In this document: positions 44,476-53,706 of the stretch, in pieces
Numbering within the stretch: position 1 is the first letter of the stretch
Layout of the letters: each line of letters opens with the position of its first letter
Origin: Thalassobacillus devorans
Lineage (GTDB): Bacteria; Bacillota; Bacilli; Bacillales; Halobacillaceae
NCBI RefSeq assembly: GCF_900176565.1
Contig: NZ_FXEH01000005.1
Span: 62,001-126,000 of the forward strand
DNA length: 64,000 bases
Reading direction: 5' to 3'
Notes under the pieces: generated by a model
Told to the model about the DNA's origin: nothing
The model's input: the letters and a program-made list of their open reading frames with translations, nothing else
The model's database searches: none
Translations under genes and position numbers: made by a program

Positions 44476-45987
44476 TTACTTCAATTGCTCCTTAAAGATT
44501 TTCTTCTTTCTAATAAAAGGCATTAATAAAGTTATGAGTGTTATTAATAAAACAACTCCAGCTATTGGTCTTTCCACAAATGCAAATATAAATTGACTTA
44601 AATCATCTTGGGCTAGAGATAGTGAACGTCTTAAATTCATTTCCATTAAAGGCCCTAATATAAAAGCTAATACCAACGGAGCACGAGGAATGTCAGCTTT
44701 CACCATTAAATATCCTAAAATTGAAAAAACAAGCATAGTAGCTACATCAAAAAAACTATTTTGAACAGCAAAACTTCCTAAAAAACAAAACGCAAGTATG
44801 GTACTATTTAAAATTGGATCTGGGATAGATAGTAACCTTGCAAAATACCTTGCTCCTTTTAGCCCGATAATTAATATGAAAATATTAGCAATAACCATCC
44901 CCAAAAAAATGGCAGATACTAAATCAATATTTTCTTGAAACATAGTTGGACCCGGTTGAATACCATGCACCATAAAAGCACCAATTAAGATAGCTGTAAC
45001 TGCATCTCCAGGAATACCTAGTGAAAGTAATGTTATCATTGTGCCACCGGTACATGCATTATTAGCTGATTCTGCTGCTGAAACACCCTCTAATGAACCT
45101 TTTCCCATTTCGCTTGCATTTTTCGATAGCTTTTTTTGTTGGGCATATGAAACAATTGAAGCAATTGTCCCTCCTGCACCTGGAATGGCACCAATTACTA
45201 CGCCAATAACACTTGAACGCGCAATTACCCCCCAAAGTTTTCTTATATCTAACCAACTGGGAATGGCTCTTGTCGCTTTCACAACTTCAATCTTTTTCTC
45301 AGGTTCTTGTATTTTCTTTTCAATATTTAAAATAACTTCTGTGACACCATAAAGTCCTACCATTGAAGCAATGAATTGCACACCTGAGAATAAATGAATA
45401 CTACCAAACGTAAAACGAGCTTGTCCTGTCATTGGGTCAGCACCAATCATGGCGATTAATAACCCTATACAACCCGAGATTAACCCTTTTACCATTGAAC
45501 CTGGAGAAATGTAAGCCATAATGCTTAATCCAAAAAAAGCGATTGCAAAAATTTCATATGATGTAAATTCAAGTGCTAAATTTGCTATAAGTGGAGCAAA
45601 TAAAACTAGAGTTATAACACTAAATAAACCACCTAATGAGGAAGCAACCGTGCTAATTCCAAGTGCACGCCCTGCTTGCCCCTTTTTAGCCAAAGGATAA
45701 GCGTCTAATGCAGTCATTACTGCTGAGGGCGTACCTGGAATATTTACTAAAGTTGCTGAGATTGCCCCCCCGTATACTGCCCCTAAATACACCCCAATTA
45801 ACATTAGAATACCTGCGGTGGAAGATAAGCTGTAGGTTAGTGGAATTAATATAGAAACTCCCATCATTGCAGAAAGGCCTGGAATTGATCCAGTTAATAT
45901 ACCTAGAAGAGTGCCAATGAAAATAAAAAAAATAACATCTATTTGTAATATTTGTTCCAATCCAGCAGTATATAAATTTAAATCCAA
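44476..45987 (-). CDS. tctA: Tripartite tricarboxylate transporter, large permease TctA
   Basis: A 503-residue membrane protein with about 12 spans. The signatures GSIPGLSAMMGVSILIPLTY and GAIPGAGGTIASIVSYAQQK are the two conserved TctA repeats, and GIPGDAVTAILIGAFMVHGIQPGP is typical. With TctB and TctC it forms a binding-protein-dependent, ion-coupled importer of carboxylates. It starts at TTG behind GGGAGAGGTAGC, 15 bases after tctB. Confidence 0.92.
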   Translation of the reverse strand: MDLNLYTAGLEQILQIDVIFFIFIGTLLGILTGSIPGLSAMMGVSILIPLTYSLSSTAGILMLIGVYLGAVYGGAISATLVNIPGTPSAVMTALDAYPLAKKGQAGRALGISTVASSLGGLFSVITLVLFAPLIANLALEFTSYEIFAIAFFGLSIMAYISPGSMVKGLISGCIGLLIAMIGADPMTGQARFTFGSIHLFSGVQFIASMVGLYGVTEVILNIEKKIQEPEKKIEVVKATRAIPSWLDIRKLWGVIARSSVIGVVIGAIPGAGGTIASIVSYAQQKKLSKNASEMGKGSLEGVSAAESANNACTGGTMITLLSLGIPGDAVTAILIGAFMVHGIQPGPTMFQENIDLVSAIFLGMVIANIFILIIGLKGARYFARLLSIPDPILNSTILAFCFLGSFAVQNSFFDVATMLVFSILGYLMVKADIPRAPLVLAFILGPLMEMNLRRSLSLAQDDLSQFIFAFVERPIAGVVLLITLITLLMPFIRKKKIFKEQLK

Positions 45988-46002
45988 AGCTACCTCTCCC
46001 TT

Positions 46003-46443
46003 CTACCACAAAATTCCTTGAGGCAATGAAACATGAAAAAATTCCGCAAAAATGATATATAAAGATCCAGAAATTACTAACGTGTGAAGTGAAGATTTCA
46101 AGATAGGATATCCTAGAAAGGTCATAATGGTTATTAGAAAAAGAATCGTAGCAACTAAATATCCAAAAAAGTATAATGCAGGGATGTAAGCAATTAATAA
46201 TGCAACAAGAAGTAACAACTTAATAAGTGTTTTAACATAAATGCTTGATTGTTCTTTTTCATTTCTTTTTAACCTTTGGAATAGATTTACCACACTTAAA
46301 ATTGCTAGAGTTCCACTAATAAGTTGTGGTAATAATGCAGAATTACTTGATAAGTTAGTAGCTTCTTTTCCATACGAGCTAGCAAGCACAAAGATCATGA
46401 TACTTATTATGAGGAGTATTATAGAGGTTATATAATCCTTCAA
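46003..46443 (-). CDS. tctB: Tripartite tricarboxylate transporter, small permease TctB
   Basis: A 146-residue protein with four predicted membrane spans and the weakly conserved TctB outline (SSNSALLPQLISGTLAILS near residue 35, GYLVATILFLITIMTFLGY later). Identification rests on size, topology and position between tctC and tctA. It starts with TTG seven bases after AAAGGAG. Confidence 0.83.
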   Translation of the reverse strand: MKDYITSIILLIISIMIFVLASSYGKEATNLSSNSALLPQLISGTLAILSVVNLFQRLKRNEKEQSSIYVKTLIKLLLLVALLIAYIPALYFFGYLVATILFLITIMTFLGYPILKSSLHTLVISGSLYIIFAEFFHVSLPQGILW

Positions 46444-46479
46444 ACTAAAACTCCTTTCCTTCAGAATAAAGAGGGTAAA

Positions 46480-46505
46480 GGATCGTGTTATATTAACACG
46501 ATTCC
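46480..46505 (-). terminator. Attenuating hairpin between tctC and tctB
   Basis: AATCGTGTTA and TAACACGATC are complementary on the minus strand with a weak T-tract. A hairpin here would lower permease expression relative to the binding protein. Confidence 0.5.
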
Positions 46506-46535
46506 CTATACCCGTTCATTAGGTTAGCTTGTAAG

Positions 46536-47543
46536 CTACTCTACTAATTCCTTATACATCTCAACTTGATTATTAAAAAATTCCGTGAATTCCTTATGCC
46601 CCCTAAACTTACCATTCATTCCTTTGTTATCTAAAAATTCTTTAAATTTTTTCCTTTCCCAAGATTGCTTAATACTTTGTTCTAATTGATCTAAAACAAC
46701 TTCATCTGTCTCTTTTACAGTAAATACACCACGCCATACTGGAAATACTGATTCGACACCCGCCTCAGTTGTCGTTGGAACATCTGGCAATAAACTATGT
46801 CGTTCATCACTCTGAACAGCTAACACTTTAATTTTCCCTGCATCTACAAGTGGCTTCACCTCACTAGGGCTATTTGCTGAAATATCAACTTCTCCAGCAG
46901 CTACAGCCTTTGACATTTCTGACCCACCTGAAGAGTATGGAATATATTGAAGTTCTATACCTGCTTCCTTTGCAAAGGTTTTTGCAGAAAAATCCCATAA
47001 CGCCCCTTTTCCATTGGTAGCGATCTTTAATTTCCCTGGGTTTTTCTTTGCAGCTTCAACTAATTCTTCTAACGTATTATAGGGAGAATCCTTTGGAACT
47101 GAAATTGCTGAAGTATCTTCCACCACTTGGGCTAAAGGTTGAATTTTAGATAAATCAATGCTTTTTTCCTGGAGAGATAATAATATGAGAGTCTGAGAAT
47201 TGAAATATAATGTTTGTCCATTTGGCTTAGAACGTGACACATCAACAGCAGCTACAATACCCTTGGAGGCTGGCTGATTTTTAGGGATAATTTCTGCTCC
47301 CAATTCTGATTCCATTTCAGGGATTAAGCCTCTTACAGAAAGGTCATTTGCCCCCCCTGGCCCATTTGGGATAAGAAATGTAATTTCCTCACCAGAAAAT
47401 GATGTATTAAGTTTGCCTTCTTCATCCTTTGATTGACTATTTTCATTATTTTTGGATAAACTACTTTCCTTTGCATTACATCCCACCAACAATATAGAAA
47501 ATAAGAATAAAATAGTTAGCAATACAGAAGTAACTTTTTTCAT
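46536..47543 (-). CDS. tctC: Tripartite tricarboxylate transporter, substrate-binding lipoprotein TctC
   Basis: A 335-residue lipoprotein; the signal peptide ends at LLVGC (Cys at about residue 22). The Bug/TctC fold is seen in FLIPNGPGGANDLSVRGL, VSRSKPNGQTLYFNSQT, WDFSAKTFAKEAGIELQYIP and LAVQSDERHSLLPDVPTTTE. It captures a carboxylate outside the membrane and delivers it to TctAB. The start follows GAGGGTGATGTA; an upstream in-frame ATG at 47597 has no ribosome site. Confidence 0.92.
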   Translation of the reverse strand: MKKVTSVLLTILFLFSILLVGCNAKESSLSKNNENSQSKDEEGKLNTSFSGEEITFLIPNGPGGANDLSVRGLIPEMESELGAEIIPKNQPASKGIVAAVDVSRSKPNGQTLYFNSQTLILLSLQEKSIDLSKIQPLAQVVEDTSAISVPKDSPYNTLEELVEAAKKNPGKLKIATNGKGALWDFSAKTFAKEAGIELQYIPYSSGGSEMSKAVAAGEVDISANSPSEVKPLVDAGKIKVLAVQSDERHSLLPDVPTTTEAGVESVFPVWRGVFTVKETDEVVLDQLEQSIKQSWERKKFKEFLDNKGMNGKFRGHKEFTEFFNNQVEMYKELVE

Positions 47544-47732
47544 TACATCACCCTCATAAAATATTTTAAGTATTGATATCCAGAATTTAACTTTCAAGGT
47601 TTAAAAATTTTTTTACTATGGAACCGTTCCTTATTAAAGTCTAGTAATTACTTCTATCATTAAATAGAATAATAATTTAACTTAAAATTATTATTGAGTT
47701 GAATGTTCGTTTTTAGGAGAAGGTTTAAACAC

Positions 47733-47753
47733 CCTTCACCATAGCGGTGAAGG
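47733..47753 (-). terminator. Hairpin after the aldehyde dehydrogenase gene
   Basis: CCTTCACC and GGTGAAGG pair around GCTAT on the minus strand, followed by GTGTTTAAAC. It probably ends the dctP-adh-aldh transcript before tctC, though the T-tract is short. Confidence 0.55.
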
Positions 47754-47785
47754 ATATATCATAGTTTTCCATTTATATATTTTCG

Positions 47786-47797
47786 ATTATCGATAAT
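47786..47797. promoter_or_regulatory. Operator B (ATTATCGATAAT) between aldehyde dehydrogenase and tctC
   Basis: A perfect copy of the island palindrome, six bases past the aldehyde dehydrogenase stop. It is about 245 bases before tctC and upstream of a hairpin, so its effect on tctC is less clear than at the other sites. I see no consensus promoter around it in either direction. Confidence 0.6.
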
Positions 47798-47802
47798 TTT
47801 GA

Positions 47803-49263
47803 TTAATAAGCATCATAGATAACCTTTAAGTTAGTAAAGAAGTCTTTTGCTGTACTTCCAATTGAGTATGGTCCTATTGCTGAATTTTTTAACCCGCCAA
47901 ATGGAACATGGGACTCACTAATTGTCCCGTTATTCAAATGGACCATTCCTGTCTCTACTTCGTTGACAAATCGTTCTAAATAATCTTTGTTTTGTGAAAA
48001 GCAGGATGCTGCTAGACCATATTCTGTATTATTGCAAACATCAATTGCCTCATTAAAACTATTAACACTAATAATAACTAATACAGGACCAAAGATTTCT
48101 TCTTTTGCTACTCTCATATCTGGTGTAACTCCGGCAAAAATAGTCGGTTCATAAAAATAGCCTTCGGTTGTTTGTTTAGATGCTTTTCCTCCCGTAACGA
48201 GATCTGCTCCTTCCTCCAAGGCTATCTTTACATAATCCTCAGTAGTATCAAATTGATCTTTGGATACTAGCGGTCCCATTGTTGTCTCTTCATGAATACC
48301 CTCACCAATTTTATACATCTGTACTTTTTGTTTTAAGGCTTCAATTACTTGTTGCTCACTTTCTTTACTTACAACAATTCGACTAATTGATGTGCACCTT
48401 TGTCCTGTAGCTGCAAATGCAGCTTTTAAGATTTGGTCAAGGGAATCATCAATATCAGGGTGATCATAGATAACAGCGGCATTTTTTCCACCCATTTCAA
48501 GCTGAACTTCAACCATTCGCTTTGAAGCAAGTTCATAAATATTAGAACCAATATTCGTTGAACCTGTAAATGTAATCCCTTTTACTTTTGGATTTTTAAC
48601 CAATTGATTTCCAACTCGCCTACCTGAACCTACTACGACGTTTAAAACACCTGCTGGCAAGCCTGCTTTTTCAAATAATTGAGCAATTTTAGCCCCCATA
48701 GCTGCTGTTAAGCTAGCTGGTTTAAAAACAACTGTATTTCCTGAAACAAGAGCGGGTGCAATTTTTCTTAATGGTGTTACTAGTGGAAAGTTCCATGGTG
48801 AAATTGCAACTATTACTCCTTTCGGAATACGAACCGTACGTACTTGAACATTCTCACGTTCACTAGGTAATGTTTCACCATTTAGCCTTGATGCCTCTCC
48901 TGCTATATAGCGTACTTCATTAATTGTCTTATTAATTTCCCCAAGAGATTCATTTAATGGTTTACCTTGTTCCCTTGTTAGTAACAGTGCAACTTCTTCT
49001 TTATCCGTTTCAAGTATTTCAGCAAAACGATATAAAAATTTTCCTCGATTAATTGCAGAAAGACCTGACCATGACTTTAAGGCTTTAGCTGCTGCTTCTA
49101 CAGCCTTATCTGCATCCTTTTCTGTTGAATCTGGTGTAATTGCTACAATCTCTTCTATATTTGCTGGGTTTTCACGTTGTATTGTACCTTTTTCTGAAGC
49201 TGCTACCCATTGCCCTCCAATAAAGTTATTTACTGTAACAGGAGAATTTTTTGTAGTAACCAT
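47803..49263 (-). CDS. NAD(P)-dependent aldehyde dehydrogenase
   Basis: A 486-residue ALDH-superfamily enzyme oxidising an aldehyde to the acid. Key residues are visible: SPWNFPLVTPLRKIAPAL near residue 150, the Glu in VEVQLEMGGKNAAV (about 255) and the nucleophilic Cys in ATGQRCTSISRIV (about 289). ITFTGSTNIG is the cofactor loop. It resembles vanillin/succinate-semialdehyde types. It is 11 bases from the alcohol dehydrogenase gene, so both may oxidise an alcohol stepwise. Confidence 0.92.
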   Translation of the reverse strand: MVTTKNSPVTVNNFIGGQWVAASEKGTIQRENPANIEEIVAITPDSTEKDADKAVEAAAKALKSWSGLSAINRGKFLYRFAEILETDKEEVALLLTREQGKPLNESLGEINKTINEVRYIAGEASRLNGETLPSERENVQVRTVRIPKGVIVAISPWNFPLVTPLRKIAPALVSGNTVVFKPASLTAAMGAKIAQLFEKAGLPAGVLNVVVGSGRRVGNQLVKNPKVKGITFTGSTNIGSNIYELASKRMVEVQLEMGGKNAAVIYDHPDIDDSLDQILKAAFAATGQRCTSISRIVVSKESEQQVIEALKQKVQMYKIGEGIHEETTMGPLVSKDQFDTTEDYVKIALEEGADLVTGGKASKQTTEGYFYEPTIFAGVTPDMRVAKEEIFGPVLVIISVNSFNEAIDVCNNTEYGLAASCFSQNKDYLERFVNEVETGMVHLNNGTISESHVPFGGLKNSAIGPYSIGSTAKDFFTNLKVIYDAY

Positions 49264-49274
49264 TTTTTCACCCC

Positions 49275-50444
49275 TTATTTTATTACTTGTACCATTGTTT
49301 CTAAATCTTTAACCGTTACCTGTCTGGGATTAGCTGTTGCAATCCCACTATCAAACGCTTCCTGGGCCACGAGTTGAATTTCCTCTTCCGACAAATTAAC
49401 ATTAAGGTTAATTAAGTTTGTTGGAATTTCTAAATCGGCTACTAATTCTTTAACTGACTTAACAGCTTTTTGAGCGGCGTGTCGCTCATTTAAGCCATCT
49501 ACTTCTTCGCCAAGTGCAAGCGCAATACGTTTGAATTTTCCGAAATTTGAACTTAGGTTATATTCCATTACGACAGGTAATAGCATGGAATTTGCCATTC
49601 CATGAGCGATTTTATAACGCCCACCTAATGGATGTGATAAGGCATGAACTGCTGCAACCCTTCCCCAAATAAAAGCGGCACCAGCGATTGTACTTGCTAG
49701 CATCATATTCGAGGCGGCCTCAATATTTGTACGATCAGCAACGAATGGACGAAGCCATTTGCCGATAAGTTCAATAGCATAAAGTCCCAACGCTTCTGTA
49801 ATTGGGTGCGCTTGATTTGAGGTGTACGACTCTACTGCATGACTTAACGCATCCATACCCGTAATTGAAGCGAGACCTTTCGGCAATGTAGTGAGTAACT
49901 CAGGGTCTAGTATTGCTGCCCTTGGATGAAGATGCTCACTTAAGATTCCCATTTTGTATCTTCTCTCTTCGTCTTTTAACACTGTTGCATGTGTTATTTC
50001 AGAACCAGTTCCTGCAGTAGTTGGAATAGCAATAATATCTGGACCACGATTTGGGACTTGATTTTTCCCTTCATAATCATTTATGTCTCCTGGGTTGGCA
50101 ACAGCAATCGATACGCCTTTAGCAGTATCAATAGAACTTCCACCGCCTAGTCCAATGATGGCATCACAATTACTTTCTTGAAACAACGCTTCTACTTTTT
50201 TGATCACCCGTAATGTAGGATCCGGCTCAACCCCAGTAAACACTTCATAGTTTATACCAGCCGTCATTAGAGACTTCTCAATAAGCTCTAAGCCACCAGA
50301 ATTCTTTATTCCTTCGTCCGTACAAATAAAGACCTTTTTATAGTTGTATTTGTCTATGACCTCTGGTAATTGTTTCACTCTACCTACCCCAAAATGAAGT
50401 TGAGTATGTAGACCGAATTCAAATGTATCTAATAGTAAATTCAT
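49275..50444 (-). CDS. Iron-containing alcohol dehydrogenase
   Basis: A 389-residue group III (iron-dependent) alcohol dehydrogenase. NAD-binding GLGGGSSIDTAKG near residue 95 and metal-binding ALSHPLGGRYKIAHGMANS near 265 supply the Asp and His ligands. Members act on 1,3-propanediol, lactaldehyde, 4-hydroxybutyrate or hydroxyacid-oxoacid pairs. It is in the dctP operon under operator C, so its substrate is linked to the TRAP substrate. Confidence 0.9.
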   Translation of the reverse strand: MNLLLDTFEFGLHTQLHFGVGRVKQLPEVIDKYNYKKVFICTDEGIKNSGGLELIEKSLMTAGINYEVFTGVEPDPTLRVIKKVEALFQESNCDAIIGLGGGSSIDTAKGVSIAVANPGDINDYEGKNQVPNRGPDIIAIPTTAGTGSEITHATVLKDEERRYKMGILSEHLHPRAAILDPELLTTLPKGLASITGMDALSHAVESYTSNQAHPITEALGLYAIELIGKWLRPFVADRTNIEAASNMMLASTIAGAAFIWGRVAAVHALSHPLGGRYKIAHGMANSMLLPVVMEYNLSSNFGKFKRIALALGEEVDGLNERHAAQKAVKSVKELVADLEIPTNLINLNVNLSEEEIQLVAQEAFDSGIATANPRQVTVKDLETMVQVIK

Positions 50445-50508
50445 TTGACCCCTCCTGTATTAAATCATCTTTATAAATTTAGATTATCTTCAAGTAAGTA
50501 GATCGCTC

Positions 50509-51546
50509 TCAATACTTCTCCACTTCTGAAAGAAATTCAGTTATATTTTCCTCACCAAGCTCACCTTCATACTCTGAATAGACACTTTGCACTGACTCTA
50601 AGAAATTTTGGTGTTGGCCCTCCGTCAATTCAGTAATTTGCATTCCATTATCAATTAAAGTTTTCTTATATTCTTTTGTTTTTTCTTCATTTAAATCTCG
50701 CTGATAATTACTAGCGGTTATCGCAGCTTCCTTAATTACTTTTTGTTGTTCTTCACTTAACCCTCCAAAGAAATCTTTTGAAATTACAAGCCCCATTGGA
50801 TTATAGACATGATTCGTTTCTGTTAAATACTTCTGAACTTCGTAAAACTTATCAACTGAGATATTACCATATGGATTTTCTTGTCCATCAATAACTCCTT
50901 GCTGCATAGCCGTAAAAAGTTCGGTATACGCCATTGGTGTTGGATTGGCTCCCAATGCCTTCCACGTATCAATATGCATTGGCGTTTGCATCGTACGTAT
51001 CTTTAATCCTTCTATATCGCTAGGAGATTTTACTTCTTTAACATCATTTGTTAAATGTCTGAAACCGTTTTCCATATAAGAAAGCAAAACAATACCTTCA
51101 CTTTCTAATGTCTTACCAGCCTTTTGACCATATGGACCATCTAAAACCTTGTAGGCTACTTCTCTATTAGGAAATGCAAATGGTAAATCATAAGCTAGCA
51201 TTTGTGGTGCCCAATTTGCCAACATTGATGTTGAAACACCAACAGCCTCTAATGTACCAAGTTGTAAGCCTTCAATCATTGTACGGTCGTCACCAAGTTG
51301 TCCATTAGGATAAATCTCTACTTTTACACTACCACCTGTTTCTTTCTCTACGATTTCTTGAAATTTTTTGTAACCCTTATATAGAGTATGCTTGTCTGAG
51401 TTAACCGATCCAATTTTCAAAACAACTTCTCCACCGTTACTCCCAGAGTCTGATTGAGCAGATGTGCTCTGATTATCGTTATTAGAACATGCAGCTAACA
51501 AACCAATCAACAACGCAAGACCTAATACTTGAATAAAAATTTTCAT
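50509..51546 (-). CDS. dctP: TRAP transporter solute-binding lipoprotein DctP
   Basis: A 345-residue DctP-family binding lipoprotein: signal peptide ending GLLAACSNND (lipid-modified Cys at about residue 20). Family motifs are GEVVLKIGSVNSDKHTLYKG, IEIYPNGQLGDDR-type EIYPNGQLGDDRTMIEGLQ, and LKIRTMQTPMHIDTWKALGANPTP with the Arg that binds the substrate carboxylate. It is transcribed away from dctQM, from the same intergenic region. Confidence 0.92.
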   Translation of the reverse strand: MKIFIQVLGLALLIGLLAACSNNDNQSTSAQSDSGSNGGEVVLKIGSVNSDKHTLYKGYKKFQEIVEKETGGSVKVEIYPNGQLGDDRTMIEGLQLGTLEAVGVSTSMLANWAPQMLAYDLPFAFPNREVAYKVLDGPYGQKAGKTLESEGIVLLSYMENGFRHLTNDVKEVKSPSDIEGLKIRTMQTPMHIDTWKALGANPTPMAYTELFTAMQQGVIDGQENPYGNISVDKFYEVQKYLTETNHVYNPMGLVISKDFFGGLSEEQQKVIKEAAITASNYQRDLNEEKTKEYKKTLIDNGMQITELTEGQHQNFLESVQSVYSEYEGELGEENITEFLSEVEKY

Positions 51547-51629
51547 CTTAGTTTGTATTCCCTCCTAATAGCTTAATAGTAAATATTATCCTTCCTGAGA
51601 TTTTGATCCTCCTTTAAGTACTTTTTCGG

Positions 51630-51641
51630 ATTATCGATAAT
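51630..51641 (-). promoter_or_regulatory. Operator C (ATTATCGATAAT) of the dctP operon
   Basis: A perfect palindrome about 84 bases before dctP. On the minus strand TTGACA and TAACCT are 17 bases apart and the site begins 11 bases after the -10 position, as at operators A, E and F. The -10 is weak. Confidence 0.7.
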
Positions 51642-51748
51642 CTATAATTTATAGGTTACCAACCTTTTTTGGAATTGTCAAAATAATTTTAAAATTAATT
51701 TTAAAGACTTAAAAAAGGACTTTTTTGATTGAAACTCTTTACTTTTCG

Positions 51749-51767
51749 ATTATCGATAAAATATAAT
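51749..51767 (+). promoter_or_regulatory. Operator D and -10 box of dctQM-glxK
   Basis: ATTATCGATAAA (11 of 12 matches) at 51749-51760 is followed at once by TATAAT at 51762-51767, so a bound repressor would cover the space between -35 and -10. Confidence 0.7.
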
Positions 51768-51818
51768 GGAAGTCAAATAAATTAAAAAAATCTGAAAATT
51801 AGAAGGGAGAATATTGTG

Positions 51819-52391
51819 ATGAGAATCATAAATAAGATTGACCAACATTTAGAAGAATACTTATCTCTAATACTATTCAGTGTTATGGTTTTACTCGTAA
51901 GTGCTCAAATATTTTCAAGGTTTATTTTCAACTTTTCATTAGGATGGTCAGAAGAACTGGCACGCTACACTTTTATATGGTTTGTCTATATTTCAATTTC
52001 TTTAGCTGCTAAGCATAATCGTCACCTTCGAATTGAAGTTGGTTTAAACTTTCTTACTAAACGGTTCGGAAATGCCGTGCTGCATTTCACTGACCTGTGC
52101 TGGTTATCTTTTAATCTCCTAATGGTAGTATACGGGGCGAAAATGGTCCAACAATTAATGAACTCAATTCAAGTTTCAGCTGTTACGGAAATTAATATGG
52201 GTTATGTATACCTTATTATACCTATCGGTTTCGGATTGATGTCACTTCGCATTATACAAAACATGTGGAAAAGAAGTAATACTACCATAGGTAGAAAATC
52301 TAATGAAGAAAAAATGTCTATTTCTAAAAACCAAGAAAATGAAAATTATAAACTTCAGAAAGTTCAACTTAAGGAGAGTGTTGATAAATGA
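51819..52391 (+). CDS. dctQ: TRAP transporter small permease DctQ
   Basis: A 190-residue membrane protein with four spans. The conserved FNFSLGWSEELARYTFIW motif near residue 40 and RHLRIEV are DctQ hallmarks. A hydrophilic tail of about 40 residues follows the last span and is longer than usual. The ATG overlaps a possible GTG three bases upstream. Its stop overlaps the dctM start (ATGA). Confidence 0.9.
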   Translation: MRIINKIDQHLEEYLSLILFSVMVLLVSAQIFSRFIFNFSLGWSEELARYTFIWFVYISISLAAKHNRHLRIEVGLNFLTKRFGNAVLHFTDLCWLSFNLLMVVYGAKMVQQLMNSIQVSAVTEINMGYVYLIIPIGFGLMSLRIIQNMWKRSNTTIGRKSNEEKMSISKNQENENYKLQKVQLKESVDK

Positions 52392-53668
52392 CAGCTGGTG
52401 TTGCGTTAGGATCTGTATTATTATTTTGCCTTTTGTTTGGAATTCCTATTGCTATTTCTATCGGAATTGCAGTCGTTGTTTCATTAATTCTATCTGGATT
52501 TCCAATTTCTTTTTTAACTCAAAGCGCTTTTACAGCCTTAGACTCCTTTCCTCTAATGGCCATTCCATTCTTTATACTTGCAGGAGCCCTAATGGAAAAT
52601 GGCGGCCTATCCCATCGGCTGATTAACTTTGCAAACTCTCTAATGAAATCGTTTACAGGTGGGTTAGCTCTTGTAACAATGATTTCTTGTCTCTTTTTTG
52701 CTGCTTTATCTGGGTCATCTCCTGCAACAGTAGCAGCAATTGGTACAATCATGTTCCCTGCTATGGTGAAAAAAGGTTACGATCCTGAATTTTCAGCTGC
52801 AGTTTCTGCTTCTGGCGGTGGCTTAGGAATCTTAATCCCCCCCTCTATTCCTTTAATTATTTATGGTATTATCGCCAATGTGTCAATCAGTGATATGTTC
52901 TTAGCTGGAATTGGACCAGGTTTTGTATCTGTAATATTTTTAGCTGGTGCTGTCATTCTGATTGCAAAAAAACGAAATTATACTGGCACTAAGGAAAAAA
53001 TTAATTGGAAAGAAGTAAGAAGCTCATCTTGGGAAGCTAAATGGGCTTTATTGGCCCCATTTATTATTCTTGGAGGTGTATATGGAGGTGTATTCACTCC
53101 AACAGAATCAGCTGTAATTGCAGTTATATACGCATTTATTATCGGGATTTTTATCTATAAAGAACTTAATATAAATCAAATAAAAAAAGCATTTATCACA
53201 TCTTCAATAACCACAGGTGCGATTCTTATTATCTTAAGTACAGCTGCAGCATTTGCAAGGCTAATAAACATCTATCACATACCAACAACTATCTCAAAAT
53301 ATATCTTAAGTTTATCTGATAATGCACTGATTACATTACTATTAATCGGTGTTTTGACACTATTAATTGGTACTTTCATGGAAACGCTATCAATCTTAAT
53401 TATTCTGACCCCATTGTTTCTGCCAGTCGTTACTCAGTTAGGGGTAGACCCTATTCACTTTGGGATTATTCTCGTTCTAGCTGCAGAAATTGGCTTACTT
53501 ACACCTCCTGTTGGCCTTAACCTTTTTGTAGCCTCTGGAATATCTAAGATTTCGATTGAACGCATTTCTATGGCCATGATTCCATTTATTTTAGCTATGA
53601 TATTGGCACTTATCGTTATCATTATTTTTCCGCAAATATCAGTGTTTTTACCGAACTTAATTGATTAA
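52388..53668 (+). CDS. dctM: TRAP transporter large permease DctM
   Basis: A 426-residue protein with about 12 spans forming the sodium-driven transport channel. FPLMAIPFFILAGALMENGG, GSSPATVAAIGTIMFPAM and GGGLGILIPPSIPLIIYG are the conserved DctM signatures, repeated as LTPPVGLNLFVASGI in the second half. Coupled to dctQ by overlap and followed by glycerate kinase in the same transcript. Confidence 0.93.
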   Translation: MTAGVALGSVLLFCLLFGIPIAISIGIAVVVSLILSGFPISFLTQSAFTALDSFPLMAIPFFILAGALMENGGLSHRLINFANSLMKSFTGGLALVTMISCLFFAALSGSSPATVAAIGTIMFPAMVKKGYDPEFSAAVSASGGGLGILIPPSIPLIIYGIIANVSISDMFLAGIGPGFVSVIFLAGAVILIAKKRNYTGTKEKINWKEVRSSSWEAKWALLAPFIILGGVYGGVFTPTESAVIAVIYAFIIGIFIYKELNINQIKKAFITSSITTGAILIILSTAAAFARLINIYHIPTTISKYILSLSDNALITLLLIGVLTLLIGTFMETLSILIILTPLFLPVVTQLGVDPIHFGIILVLAAEIGLLTPPVGLNLFVASGISKISIERISMAMIPFILAMILALIVIIIFPQISVFLPNLID

Positions 53669-53706
53669 TTTATAACGTCATTGCACTGAAGAAGGGAATG
53701 AAATTC

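Larger units (their letters stand above)
51547..51818. other. Divergent control region between dctP and dctQM
   Basis: 272 AT-rich bases with two copies of the island palindrome: operator C at 51630-51641 facing dctP and operator D at 51749-51760 facing dctQ. A TTGACA lies at 51681-51676 on the minus strand and a TATAAT at 51762-51767 on the plus strand. Confidence 0.7.
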